Origin: Brachypterus glaber | Lineage: Eukaryota > Arthropoda > Insecta > Coleoptera > Kateretidae | Direction of reading: 5' to 3' | Length of the DNA: 64,000 nucleotides | Assembly: GCA_958510825.1 (NCBI GenBank) | Contig: OY294047.1 | Coordinates: 45,367,365-45,431,364 of the forward strand | In this document: positions 11,762-23,017 of the stretch, one piece after another | How positions within the stretch are numbered: the first letter of the stretch is position 1 | Layout of the letters: each line of letters opens with the position of its first letter | Notes under the pieces: generated by a model | What the model was told of the DNA's origin: nothing | Seen by the model: only the letters and a program-made list of their open reading frames with translations | Databases searched by the model: none | Program-made: the position numbers and the translations under genes

Positions 11762-12349
11762 TAAATAACCTTGCAACAATTAAAGGTCTCTATAGAGATC
11801 ACTAGCCACAATCACTTCCGTACATCCTGCTTCCAATATACTAATAGTTTGAGATTTCTTAACATTTCTTAGCGCATTTCTAATTACTTTATAATTATTA
11901 TAAGTAATTTTGACAAATATTGTCAACATGACAACGGCTTTGTTTGTATTGTAATTATTGAATTTACGCAACTAAATTTTCAATCTTGTTTTTTTTTGGA
12001 TCCAACTGTACTACTAAAATAATATTAGGTACAAACAGTATTATAAATATATTTTGCCTATACGCAAAATAATGGACATTTAGTAGCAATATATTTAAAA
12101 TAAAACACTTGTAAATTTATAAATAGGATATTTAAACTTAAAATATAAATAGATAAGTGGGTCTAAAAAAATAAATCACAAATTGTTTTGAAAATCGCTG
12201 TAAAAATAGCTATATTTATATTCATTCAAGAAGCAATCAAGTTTAAATTTTGGCAAGTGAGAAATTTTTCGCTGTATGTTAAATTGAAGAGTGGATACTC
12301 AAAAGGGTCAAAGTACCAAAATCAAACATTCCTCGTAAATACAGGGTTA

Positions 12350-12560
12350 CCCAAAAAAACCGGACACGTTTTAAACCGTTATAACTTTTTTGCCTTTTGA
12401 CAGATTTCTGCCAAATTTGGCCTGAACATACTTAAAGCATGTAAGATTTTGGAGTGTACGCCCATGTTAATGGTATGGGAAAATAGCTTTACAGGGGTGG
12501 GGGTCCAAAATGATCAAAATTTGCGTTACGTAATACTTGAACGTTCCCTTAGATCAAAAT
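12350..12560. mobile_element. MITE fragments
   Basis: Starts with a CAGGGTTACCCAAAAAAACC tip like those of TA-target elements. It ends with CGTTACGTAATACTTGAACG TTCCC, the right end of the GGGAACGTTC family seen intact at 51771-51915. A partner left end is missing, so these are truncated copies. Confidence 0.55.
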
Positions 12561-12653
12561 AAATAATATGCTAATATAATATTATGATAATTTTTCGTCT
12601 GCATTGGTAACTTCCAATGTTTAGGGTTTTAACGAGCCCATTGATCATTAGAA

Positions 12654-13425
12654 TAACTGAGGAGTTAACATGCAAACCGTGCTTCGTCCACTTTTTTTGG
12701 GAAACTAGTTATTGATAGATTCTTATCACTCTATGTCATTTGCACATGAACCAACCTCACTTTTCAATTAAAACAAGCTTTTTCCTATTTAAAATAATTG
12801 TTAGAAACTAGAGTTTCAATCAGAGTGTGTTTTGTCCACCTCTCAGTTTCAGATCAAACGATGCTTTGTCCACCTGGCCAATGGGATTGCTGATTTTCGG
12901 TCATTTGACTGCGTGTTTGTTTTCATTTAAGCCGACCGAAAAAACGTTGTTTTGTGAAAAACGCGTTTAAAGTTTTTTTTAATGAAATTTTATCAAAAAG
13001 TACATATACTATTGAGAAAAGTTTTAATTTTTTTTTAATAAAAAATTATGAAAAAGTCTACATATACTTTCGAAAAATGTAAAAGAAAACGATAGATTTT
13101 TTGAAAATTATAAACCAGAATGATCCCTTAATAAACCAATTTCGTTCAAACTGAGCTTTGTCCAAGTTGTTTCTCTCAAAACATGCTTTATCCCCTCAGT
13201 TCAGTCAAAACGTGTTTTGTCCAATTTTATTTCACATTGTTTTCATATTTTTTTGTATGCTTTTTGTAAAAGTATGTTAAGTATTAATCTACAGTATATC
13301 TGGAATCTGTACAAGCTATTAATAACAAGAAAATATTATAATTTTGTTCTAAAAAAGTTTTTTGTGTTTCCTGAAAAAACTTTTGGATGTGACAAAACAC
13401 GGTTTGCATGTTACCTCCTCAACTA
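12654..13425. mobile_element. Inverted-repeat element with TTTGTCCA repeats
   Basis: Left end ACTGAGGAGTTAACATGC AAACCGTG, right end complementary (CACGGTTTGCATGTTACC TCCTCA). Inside, a motif of the form AAACRTGCTTTGTCCA recurs about five times at irregular spacing (near 12828, 12860, 13152, 13185, 13210). Non-coding; superfamily not determined. Confidence 0.65.
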
Positions 13426-14055
13426 AAAAGTCGTCCCAACTCTTAACAATAGTCGCCTACGCATATTTCCTAGCCGGTGGGTGGCATCTACATACGCCTC
13501 CAGATGTAGATGAATTGTCTCGTGCTGCAGTATGCACTTAATAATTTAATTGTTCGTATTATCTAGTAGTCAACGACTAGCTGTTGGGTAGGGTCGCGTT
13601 TGTAGAGTTATTTATTGCCGTCATGAGCTTAGAAGATCTAATTTTAATTTTTTTTTGAAATATATACCACATAGGTAGAGAATATATAGAGGAAATAAAC
13701 GTTTGCGCAGGGTTCTGCGCTGCGTAATAACAACAGATAGAAAATTGACATCTAAACGGTAAAAATGGCGGTTCTACTTTGCCAACACTATTTCAACCGT
13801 ATAATTTTTAATTATAAAAACAAATAAATTTCCAATATTTTGCTAATAAGAACACTCAAAGACAGCATAAATTTACATTCAAACTGTTTAAATGCAAGTA
13901 AACGTAAATTTACATGGGTAGGAGGTCCGACAACGCTGCACTCTGTGATTTTGTTATGAAATCGAATAATTGGTGATATTTTGTTTGCGGCGTTGTTTGT
14001 GGTATTTGCGTGTCTTTCTAGTTTAATTTTGTTTATAGTGTTAAAATTTTTAACT
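13426..14055. other. Unassigned intronic stretch
   Basis: Holds a short hairpin around 13706-13723 (TGCGCAGGGTTCTGCGC). A minus-strand 40-codon frame abuts the element at 13425 but has no splice support. No gene called. Confidence 0.4.
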
Positions 14056-14235
14056 TAACTCTCTCACTCACTCACACTCACTCACTCACTGACTCACTCA
14101 TTACTCACTCACTCACTCACTCACTCACTCACTCACTCACTCACTCACTCACTCACTCACTCACTCACTCACTTACTCACTCACTTACTCACTCACTTAC
14201 TCATTCACTTACTCAATCACTTACTTCTCTTACTA
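14056..14235 (+). repeat. (CTCA)n microsatellite
   Basis: About 180 bp of CTCA tetramers with a few CTTA and GACT interruptions. Confidence 0.95.
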
Positions 14236-15026
14236 TCTCTCTTGGGTTTATTTATGGTAAAGCCAGTAAATAAACCCAATAGCGAGAACTTTTAAATATG
14301 GTTGCCTTTAAAGTCTGATATTGGGGCAGAAGCTGGGTCAAAAATACATATCAAACCAAAAGTAATAGTAGTTTTCGTAACGAGTAAGGACTTGTCGCAA
14401 ACGAGTTGCGAACAACATTTTTCATTCGATTTACCTGTGTTTAATTTTGACATTTCAAACTTTTATAAACGTCAAACCACTTTTGTCAAAATCAAAGCTA
14501 TGTGTACTCGTTTGGATAAATGAGTGTGTATAGTTGTCATTTCGTTCAAATATGCACTATGGACTCGTGAGATAGAAATATATCCAAACGAGGATATATA
14601 GTGAACATTCATTTTTCTTTATTTCGTGTACACTAGATCCTACGAAAAATATATAAAACAATTAAATGGATAGCAAATTACCTTGGTAAAATAATTGATA
14701 GTATTATAGTATAAATCTATTTTTTCTACAAAAGGTACGAAAAACCATTCAAGGGTACCAAAATTCCTTTTTATGGGTTTTAAGCTTATGGCAGCACTAA
14801 CTATAAAGGCATAACATACATTAATATAATTCTTAATGTTCGTGTTGACAGAATATTAATATGAAAATAATTATATTAAAATGTAACATTTTTCAAAATA
14901 TTGTGAAACTATATTAAATTTAGGCGGTTTTCTGTGGCGCCTAATTACCCTCAGCTTATTTCAAATGTTGAGATAATGATGATGCTAATTAAAGCTTTTT
15001 TGGTTTTAAATGTTGGAATTCATCTT
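14236..15026. other. Unassigned intronic stretch
   Basis: Near 14244-14282 a GGGTTTATTTA.. / ..TAAATAAACCC inverted pair is present. A 73-codon frame at 14302-14523 has no recognised product or splice context. Confidence 0.4.
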
Positions 15027-15440
15027 AATGGAGATTTCTCCCGTTAGATTAGACAGGGACAAATTTTCTACACAAAAAGGATAGAAGACATACATACACT
15101 CCCACTTCCACCCAACCAAACAAATTCTGTATTTGTTCTTTGTTGAACAAATACAATATTTACTTGGTCGGGCGAAAAGTGTAACTATATTATTTTTAAA
15201 AAAGAAATTACTGGCGCCATCTAAATTTTAGTAGAATTATCTTATTCTACAGATTCACATTAGCTATGTTCGTTCGTGCCGCTCACTGCTACACTTTCCG
15301 GCCAACCAAATAAATACTGTATTTGTTGTATCAAAAACAAATACAGTATTTGTTTGGTTGGCTGGAAAGTGTAGCACAAATGAGATAGAGATAGGGTAGA
15401 CGTCTTTTGTTTCATAATTCTAGTTGTAGAGAGTTCCATT
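15027..15440 (+). mobile_element. Family C element, copy 2
   Basis: AATGGAGATTTCTCCCG at the left and GAGAGTTCCATT at the right, with six terminal bases complementary (AATGGA/TCCATT). It shares its whole body with 62085-62456 and, inverted, with 6319-6706. Two internal hairpins pair CAAATACAGT-type arms. Confidence 0.8.
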
Positions 15441-15791
15441 CAAGTCTACTCTATTATATTCTTTTATACAAATGGAGATTTAATTTTTGTGAACAATGAA
15501 AATTTCATAATTACTTTCAGAATTAAAAATTAAGTTTAGTCTAAAATACTATCAGTAAAATGATGTGCAGGTATGATGTTGGTTAAAACTGGATTTAAAG
15601 TTAAGCAACCAGTTTAATAACAATGTAAATGATGACTAAAAGTTCGATTTTATTAAAGTTTAATCAATGTAAAAATGTAAATATTTTACATAGAGCCAGT
15701 CTTACATTATACTATTTTAGTCCAGAATCTAGGTACACTTCCGTGTCCATTTTTATATAGGGATAAATTTTTTCATAAAAGCTAAGAGCTC

Positions 15792-15852
15792 AAGTAAGTG
15801 TTTTCCAATTGGGTGATGCCGAATCATCACCCGAGTGGAAAACACTTACTTT
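15792..15852. repeat. 27-bp stem hairpin
   Basis: AAGTAAGTGTTTTCCAATT.. pairs with ..AGTGGAAAACACTTACTT with two mismatches and a short loop (CCGAAT). Rest of 15441-16965: nothing recognised. Confidence 0.7.
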
Positions 15853-16973
15853 GCCCCCTTCTAATCATTTATTAACAAAAATAGTCCCAACACAAAAGTG
15901 GTCACAGAAGTAGTTGTACTATTTTGGAGACACGCAAGTTTGTAGCTAGATGAAACCAAATCGAATCAGACTTTTGTTATTATTCAGCGCCGTTAAATTG
16001 TCACTTTAGAGTTTTATTCCAATATTTATTACAAAAAACCATAGATTAAAAATTGAAGTGCTTGATTTAAATAATAAAATTTCTTGTATTGAGTTTTACA
16101 GAAATGAAATAAAAAATAGTGTTAAATGTTTTTATATGTGCTTTGAACTTGGAAACAAAAAATAATTGAACTTGAAACAAATTACTTATTTTTTTTAATT
16201 AGTATGCTAAACCGACTACAAAAAAAAAAACAAAACAACGCAAAAACCAATCAACTCAACCTCTCTTTTTCATATTTATTTGGTACGTATTATTCTCTAT
16301 TATTGTATAAAGTAAAAAAATTCCTTAATGATTGCAAACAAATGAATTTGCGATTTTTCTCAAAACATTGTTTTCTGTGCATAACACATTTCGCGACCTT
16401 GGCACGAACGTTCTGTTAAACATTAAGAGATTTTTATACAATGTATCATTACAATATATACCTACCAACATAGAATTATAAACAACAAAAATACTAGCAA
16501 AAATTTTTGAAAACACAATGACGATTTTCTTTATCAAGAGAATTTGCCGCCTCAGACAATAGAAAAAATGCCCCCCCAAAATAAACAGATGACCAAAAAA
16601 AAATGAGAAAGCTTCTACGGTTTTAGGCAATTTCCTAATTGAAAAACCTAGGTATTATTTTATTATGTTTTATATGATTGTAAATAAAAAACTGTTCTAA
16701 CCTCATAAGAAAATAACATTTCCAACTCTTGAGATACTATTAGCATTAAATAGCATAATATGCTATATAATGGATATTATCTCGAGTTGTATTAGAAATT
16801 GTTTATTTTGTTATTAGGTTGTAAATATACTATATTTCATTGCTTTATATCCCCCACCTTTTTTTAATACTGGAATTTAATCCTGGAAATTTAATTTGCA
16901 GTCCATGAGCAGAGCTTTATTTTTCGTTATCTAAGTTCCCTGAAGATGTCTCCAGTAATGCAATAGTTTTAAC

Positions 16974-17227
16974 CAACGAACTGATAACTCTCTCTCTAGA
17001 ATAGGCATTTCATTTGTAAAAAACTGAAAAAAACGTAGCCAACATATACATTTGTCTGTCTTACTCGCACAGCTTTGTTCTAACAGAGACAACAATAACA
17101 GTTACTGGTAACTGTTATTGTTCAGGCCTGAATATACCTACTATTTGTTTACAAACCAACCGGGATGTTGGCGATACTTTATATTAACGGTATGCGTATT
17201 CTAGAAAGAAGAGTTGTTAGTTCGTTG
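16974..17227. mobile_element. hAT-like MITE, copy 1 (254 bp)
   Basis: Identical 8-bp flanks GTTTTAAC at 16966-16973 and 17228-17235. Termini are CAACGAACT and AGTTCGTTG, with longer complementary arms through CTCTCTCTAGAATA. The other copy, 46821-47073, has a different 8-bp duplication. An 8-bp duplication is typical of hAT. It lies just left of the inverted-repeat arm beside the NDUFS2-like gene. Confidence 0.88.
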
Positions 17228-17240
17228 GTTTTAACAATTC

Positions 17241-17760
17241 AAACTAGATGAAACGTTGCAAGCACCCTGTCAAAACATCGGCACTATTGTACACTAGAGC
17301 CATCTAGTTTGCAAATTTCAAACTAGGTGTTTTGTTTGATTTTAAATTATGTATCTTTAAAACATTATATTCTAGCAAAATAGTGTATATAACATTTTTT
17401 ATAGGGCTTAAAAAGAACTTTTATTTAAAATATAATTTTTTAAAATCGGGTTAGAAATATGTGAGATGCTAAAAAAAACTTTTACTGCTTTAAACGCCAA
17501 TATCTCGAAAACAATTCGTTTTAGGAAAACGTTGTTTATAACATTTTTTGTCAAATTTAAAATTATCTTTTATATAAGTGCTAAATTAACCAAATACAAT
17601 AATAATTGCCTTAATTATAAACAAAAAACGCTAAAAATAGGAGTTTTACCCTATTTTTACCCCCTTACCCCCAATCGTTTACCCCCAAAATCTAATCAGC
17701 TCTTCGGAATACGATAAGAAACAATATTCAAAAAACCGCAAGTCAATATCTCATGTAGAA
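17241..17760 (+). repeat. Inverted-repeat arm upstream of the NDUFS2-like gene
   Basis: About 95 percent complementary by eye to 22522-23017. Shared landmarks: AAACTAGATGAAACGTTG, CATCTAGTTTGCAAATTTC, TAAAAATAGGAGTTTTACCC and CAGCTCTTCGGAATACG. This arm has ~27 extra bases around 17257-17285, including ACATCGGCACT. It ends 78 bp before the gene's ATG, so the promoter may lie in or next to repeat DNA. The 83-codon frame in both arms is not credited as a gene. Confidence 0.85.
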
Positions 17761-17838
17761 AAGTGCCGATGTAAAATTCCACCTGTCCGTTTTTATCTTA
17801 TCTATGGTCCGTTTGACAAGAAGTGTCAAAACCATAAA

Positions 17839-19203
17839 ATGATCATTTCAACGATTTTAAAAAAATCCAAGCTATACAATCTTCCACTAATCAGTATCCG
17901 TAAATACGTGGACAAATGGTATCCGGATTCCGAATATTTCAAACAATTCGACGGTCCAGTGATGTATCCAGACAAGACCACGCCCCTTAAATGGACACCA
18001 ACTTACAGCGGCGTGAAAAGGCCAAGGGAAATGAATGTGAAAAATATGATTATTAACTTTGGTCCAGCGCATCCAGCGGCCCATGGTTGTCTGAGATTAA
18101 TCGTCCATATGCAAGGAGAACATATCGTTAGGTTGGATCCTCACGTTGGGCTTCTGCACCGAGGCACTGAAAAACTAATCGAATACAAAACTTACACACA
18201 AGCATTACCATATTTTGACAGGTTAGACTACGTATCTCCGTTGTGTAATGAGTACGCTTTTTGTTCCGCCGCTGAAAAACTTCTAGGGGTAACAGCACCA
18301 AGACGGGCCCAGTTTATCAGAACCATGTACATGGAAATCACCAGAGTTATGAACCATTTAGCAGGAACGGCGTTTTTGGCGTTAGATATGGGAGCTATAA
18401 CTCCACTATTTTGGTTGTTTGAAGAACGAGAAAAACTGTATGAGCTAACAGAAAGAGCTTGTGGATCTAGGATGCACTGTGGGTATTTTAGAGTCGGTGG
18501 AGTTAGCCAGGATTTACCCATAGGTCTTATGGACGACATCTATGAAATTATCCATAAAATACCCGAAAGAATGGACGAAGTGGAAGATCTCCTTTCCGAA
18601 AACAGACTTTTTGTCCACAGGGTAAAAGGTATCGGTATTACAACCGCACATGAAGCGATGAACAGAGGCTTTACAGGGCCGATGCTGAGATCTGCAGGAG
18701 TAAAATGGGATATCCGTAAGGCACAACCCTACGAGGTTTACGACGAAATGGATTTCGACATTCCTGTGGGAACCAATGGGGACACTTACGATAGATTTTT
18801 AATGCGAATTCTGGAAGTTCGGGAATCTTGTAAAATCATAGAGCAATGTTTAAATAAGATGCCAGAAGGAGAAATAAAACTAGACGATCATAAAATATGT
18901 CCTCCAAAGAGAACAGAAATGAAAACCTCCATGGAATCTGTAATACATCATTTTAAACTGTATTCTCAAGGGTTCCATGTACCACCAGGTTCCACTTTTA
19001 CCACAATTGAACACCCGAAAGGTGAATTTGGGGTTTATCTAGTTTCTGACGGTTCAACCAAGCCGTATAGATGTCATATAAGAGCACCAGGATTTATACA
19101 TCTCTCAGGAATGGACTATTTGACAGGAAAGGACTCATATTTGGCTGATGTGGTTGCAATTGTTTGTACTATAGACGTAGTATTTGGTGATGTGGATAGA
19201 TAG
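17839..19203 (+). CDS. NADH dehydrogenase (ubiquinone) 49 kDa subunit-like, intronless
   Basis: A 454-residue homologue of NDUFS2/ND-49, the complex I peripheral-arm subunit that forms the ubiquinone pocket beside cluster N2 in mitochondria. The frame is complete in one exon. The first ~24 residues are basic and hydroxylated with no acid before Asp25, as a mitochondrial presequence should be, which supports this ATG. The family body runs from WYPD (27-30) to the C-terminal VVFGDVDR. By colinear alignment (offset 23 from bovine mature numbering) the quinone-site residues His59, Tyr108 and Asp160 are kept as His82, Tyr131 and Asp183, and the methylated Arg85 as Arg108. Oddities: the usual GPQHPAAHG reads GPAHPAAHG (75-83), and the usual THALD reads FLALD (179-183). 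So it is intact but divergent, probably a duplicate (retrogene-like) rather than the sole housekeeping copy. It lies antisense in a Cip4 intron, between inverted-repeat arms. Confidence 0.93.
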   Translation: MIISTILKKSKLYNLPLISIRKYVDKWYPDSEYFKQFDGPVMYPDKTTPLKWTPTYSGVKRPREMNVKNMIINFGPAHPAAHGCLRLIVHMQGEHIVRLDPHVGLLHRGTEKLIEYKTYTQALPYFDRLDYVSPLCNEYAFCSAAEKLLGVTAPRRAQFIRTMYMEITRVMNHLAGTAFLALDMGAITPLFWLFEEREKLYELTERACGSRMHCGYFRVGGVSQDLPIGLMDDIYEIIHKIPERMDEVEDLLSENRLFVHRVKGIGITTAHEAMNRGFTGPMLRSAGVKWDIRKAQPYEVYDEMDFDIPVGTNGDTYDRFLMRILEVRESCKIIEQCLNKMPEGEIKLDDHKICPPKRTEMKTSMESVIHHFKLYSQGFHVPPGSTFTTIEHPKGEFGVYLVSDGSTKPYRCHIRAPGFIHLSGMDYLTGKDSYLADVVAIVCTIDVVFGDVDR

Positions 19204-21850
19204 AAAAATGAAATGGACTATATGGAGTTTTTTTACGGATGCAAAATTTAAATATTTAATACTTTAATTGATAGGTTAAATATAGGTATAACGAAAAAAC
19301 ATGTCATTATTTTTTATAGTCGTCTAGTAGTGATTCAACTTTTACTCTTTATAAACTTTTTGTTGTTTTAATGTAAAGAGGAAAGTTAAGTTGTAATGAA
19401 AAATAATTGAATATTCACACTTCTAAAATTTCATAGCCGTCTAGCTAGAAAAAAATTGTTTGTAATTTACTTCAAATGGCTGTTTGCCTGCATTTAACGG
19501 CCTCGTAAAAATAAATAGTTTTAAATGTTTGTGTTCTCTCGTTGGCAAAGCTGACGCGTTATTTATTGCCTAGTTCTTTCTTATCCTATGCTGAAATACT
19601 CAATATTTGAAAGGCTGATGGTTAAACGCTTAAAAATGTCACTATTAAAAGGTAATAGTATTCGAAATGCTTCTGTTTCCGTGTTTGGGCATTTTCTATG
19701 GTATTGTATACTACAATATAGGTATACTTACTGTCAAACTGATCATTTTAGACCATTTAAGAAATGCAAACAGTGTTTTCCAAACAAAATTTACTGTCTG
19801 TTAATGGTGTGCGTTGACATCCCAATATAATACACATTTTATGACTAGGACAGAAACTAACAATACATTACTTGTTGAATTAGACAAGGAACTAAAAAAA
19901 GAATGGATAGGTTGATAAACTCGTATTTTTGCAGCCACTCTGGGGGCTGAGACCCCCCTAGATTTTGTCTTTTTCAGCTAGAACAAATGCATTTAGTATG
20001 ACAATTTATTTTTCTGACAAAAAAAATTATATTTTTTTTCAAAGATATCACGTATTTTTGATTTAAAATAAAGCAGAACCAATATCTCAAAACATCTAAT
20101 TTGCAGATAGGACAACTTGTCTTAGCAGGGCAGTATAGTCTCAATTTTTGCAGTGTAATTTCCCTATCATCATAATCAGATTCTTTTCACGTGAAGATAA
20201 TCTATTCTTACATCCTCCGCCGACTAGATGTTTTGTTGTCGTCCTTTCCTCGGCCATAATAGCACAGTTAACACTGTCTGAGCCATTGTGATCCGAGTGT
20301 CATAGAGTTCACATGTAGGTGTTAAAAAAGGCTTGTTTTTCCACGATTGAGTGTCTGTTGAGAATTCGGTGTAGACAACGACTGGATTCTACGATGCTTC
20401 AAGTACAAACAAGCCGTGAAGTTATGTAATTGTTTTTTTCTTTTTACAAACCACTATAGAGTAAAGTAACAGTATATTACATATCATGTTAAGAAAACTT
20501 CACATTTCACGGCGAGAAATTATATTTGACCGATGGCCGAAGACCGAGGTCAAATATAGATCTTCAGCCATTTTATCAATCTGAATATGAAACCATAGAA
20601 CATTAATGAATGAAACACTCTCTGAACTGCGTGTGGCGCCATCTAGCAACGAGAATTAATTACATAAGCATGATTCCAGTCCTTGAATTTATTTAATTAA
20701 TGTTTAACTCTATTTTTCGTAAAATTTAGTACTTAAAATGGCGCATAAACTGGCTTTATACAAACATAACCTAAAAATTAATTTTTTAATAATACTTTTG
20801 TACTCTGCTAATACCTTACGACACCGCGACATCTATAAACGAGTAGATGTATTGTTAATAGCCAAGAAAGATTTATAAGATAATAGCTTTTCAATGAATT
20901 TAAATATCAGAGCAGGCCGGGTTTGTTTTCTCTTGGTCAGTAATAAAAATTGTTAACTACTTTTTAATAACTATAACAATACACTACTTTCTTAAACACT
21001 TACAGAGCAAGTAGTGTGCTTATTGTAATATGATTGTGAATAAAAGTACTTTTTTCAAGTCCTTTTTTTTTGGCTTGTAATTTATCCCAATTATGTCACT
21101 GAATTTTTAATATTTTTAGATCACCTCCCTCCCCTCCCCCCACTGTCACCATTTCGTCACGTATAAATGAAAAATTTTATATCAGCCGTCCCTTTTAGAT
21201 AGACCCTCTCGGTCGGTGAAACTTCTTGAACAGCCCCTAATGTTTTTTTTTGTTTTGCGCACTATGCAACTAAAAAAAACTACAGAATGAGGGCTTGTTC
21301 TGATTTCGAGCTATGAACTGTTCAAAACTTCAAAACAAAAAGTCCTTTTTACCATGTGACTTGATATAGCCAATAAAAAATAATCCAGAACTGAATATAT
21401 TGAAACTCGAAAAAACCTTTAGTCGGAACTATATTCTTGGTTCAGTGCATTGAAGTAGCCTTATAGTTATTCTATCTAGAGCTAAAACCAACGATACAGT
21501 GACTCTAAGAGGCTCAATACCTAAAATTCGTTTACTTTTGTATAGATAGGTATAATTACAAAACTTTATGATAAAAATAACCTTAATTTGCATTTGTATT
21601 TTGTATTTTCATTCTCATTGTATTTTGCGATAACATTTTTACCATTTTACAATTTAAAGTGGGTGTGGGATGAAACAAAAAAACGTAGTAGGCAGAAACA
21701 TAAAGTATCTTGTTTTGGGAAATTTTATTAGGCACGATAATTTATCAAGAATTTTTAAAAACAAAGAAAATATGCTAACCTCCATGTTGTAACAATGTAT
21801 TCCTATTCAAACGTGAATAAGTAGATAACTAGTAACATATTAGCATAACA
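19204..21850. other. 3' flank of the NDUFS2-like gene, unassigned
   Basis: No second gene. An AATAAA at about 19510-19515 could serve as polyadenylation signal. No genomically encoded poly(A) tract follows the stop codon. Phrases near 20400-20425 ('caagccgtgaagttatgtaa') recur near 57963, hinting at a shared repeat. Confidence 0.4.
20521..20558. repeat. Short hairpin
   Basis: TATATTTGACC and GGTCAAATATA, 11-bp perfect arms, 16-base loop. Confidence 0.6.
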
Positions 21851-22023
21851 CAATGTGTTATTAAAACATAAAACAAATATACACAATTTATAAAAAATAT
21901 ACAATGCGTTCTCAATAATAAAGAACCTTTTTTGTTCAATGTGTTATTAAAACATAAAACAAATATAAACTATTTATAAAAAAATATAAAATGCGTTCTC
22001 AATAATAAAGAACCTTTTTTGTA
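21851..22023 (+). repeat. Two-copy tandem duplication, 87-bp period
   Basis: CAATGTGTTATTAAAACATA at 21851 and again at 21938. Both units end in CAATAATAAAGAACC and a T run. Very similar copies, so likely recent. Confidence 0.9.
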
Positions 22024-22329
22024 CACCATCACTTAAAAAATTTAAAATATTAAGTCATTACCTTTATCATGTACCACCCTGTAATTTAAGGATGTTTAAA
22101 TTATCTTATGACATCAGGCTTTTGTAATGGTTATAAAAGTATAAAGGTATATTTTACATTCAAGTAAATTGCTTTTATACGTGATATTTTACACCTAGAT
22201 GAATAAGATATAACCTCATATTTCACCGGTTTTCTATAAAAACGCAACAAAAAACCTTAAATAAGTTATGTACTTTAATAAAATTTTAAAATTCTTTCAT
22301 CAGAGTGGAAGAAACTTGTATTATTTACA

Positions 22330-22363
22330 TCGGCACTTGGTGCTACTAAGAGTGCCGATGTAT
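22330..22363. repeat. Hairpin with ACATCGGCAC arms
   Basis: TACATCGGCAC and GTGCCGATGTA flank about 12 bases. The same decamer occurs beside the left arm at about 17275 and, as its complement, near 17763, so it probably marks the ends of the repeat family that supplies the arms. Confidence 0.6.
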
Positions 22364-22456
22364 TGAAATCTTCGCCGAAAAGTCAAAATCTTTGACCACG
22401 TTTTTTTCACATTTCTCGACGTTTTAGACCATTCTGAGTCGAAATCAGTAAAAAAA

Positions 22457-22495
22457 GTCCGTCCGTCTGTCTGTCTGTCTGTCTGTCTGTCTGTA
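22457..22495 (+). repeat. (GTCT)n microsatellite
   Basis: GTCCGTCCGTCTGTCTG and further GTCT units. Similar CCGTCTGTC blocks occur at 63440-63480 and 63640-63665. Confidence 0.9.
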
Positions 22496-22521
22496 TGGGT
22501 GTAAACTCTCTAACTCTCCAT

Positions 22522-23017
22522 TTCTACATGAGATATCGACTTGCGGTTTTTTGCATATTGTTTCTTATCGTATTCCGAAGAGCTGATTAGATTTTGGGGG
22601 TAAACGATTGGGGGTAAGGGGGTAAAAATAGGGTAAAACTCCTATTTTTAGCGTTTTTTGTTTATAATTAAGGCAATTATTATTGTATTTAATTAATTTA
22701 GCACTTATATAAAAGATAATTTTAAATTGGTCAAAAAATGTTATAAACAACGTTTTCCTAAAACGCATTGTTTTCGAGATATTGCCGTTTAAAGCAGTAA
22801 AAGGTTTTTTTAGCATATCTCACATATTTATAACCCGATTTCAAAAAATTATATTTTAAATAAAAGCTCTTTTTAAGCCCTATAAAAAATGTTATATACA
22901 GTTTTTTGCTAGAATATAATGTTTTAAAGATACAGAATTTAAAATCAAACAAAACACCTAGTTTGAAATTTGCAAACTAGATGGCTCTAGTGTACAATAC
23001 AACGTTTCATCTAGTTT
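22522..23017 (-). repeat. Inverted-repeat arm downstream of the NDUFS2-like gene
   Basis: Reverse complement of 17241-17760, lacking the ~27-base extra segment. The two arms enclose 4.8 kb containing the gene. The pair could be two independent insertions or the ends of one composite element. Confidence 0.85.

Noticed and set aside
13430..13545. 40-codon minus frame (CILQHETIHLHLEAYVDATH...)
   Set aside because: No splice sites, ends at an element boundary, nothing recognised.
16204..16630. Overlapping plus and minus frames of 71 and 101 codons
   Set aside because: Both are hydrophobic/AT-driven, with no recognised motif and no conserved context.
17466..17717. 83-codon frame repeated at 22565-22816
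   Set aside because: Conserved because both lie in the inverted-repeat arms; the peptide is Lys/Phe/Asn-rich and low in complexity, and the frame has no coding signature beyond duplication.
18228..18726. Minus-strand frames inside the NDUFS2-like gene
   Set aside because: Shadows of the real plus-strand coding sequence.
19204..19600. Poly(A) tract or flanking duplication proving retroposition of the NDUFS2-like gene
   Set aside because: None is visible; the retrogene idea rests only on the lack of introns, divergence and nesting.
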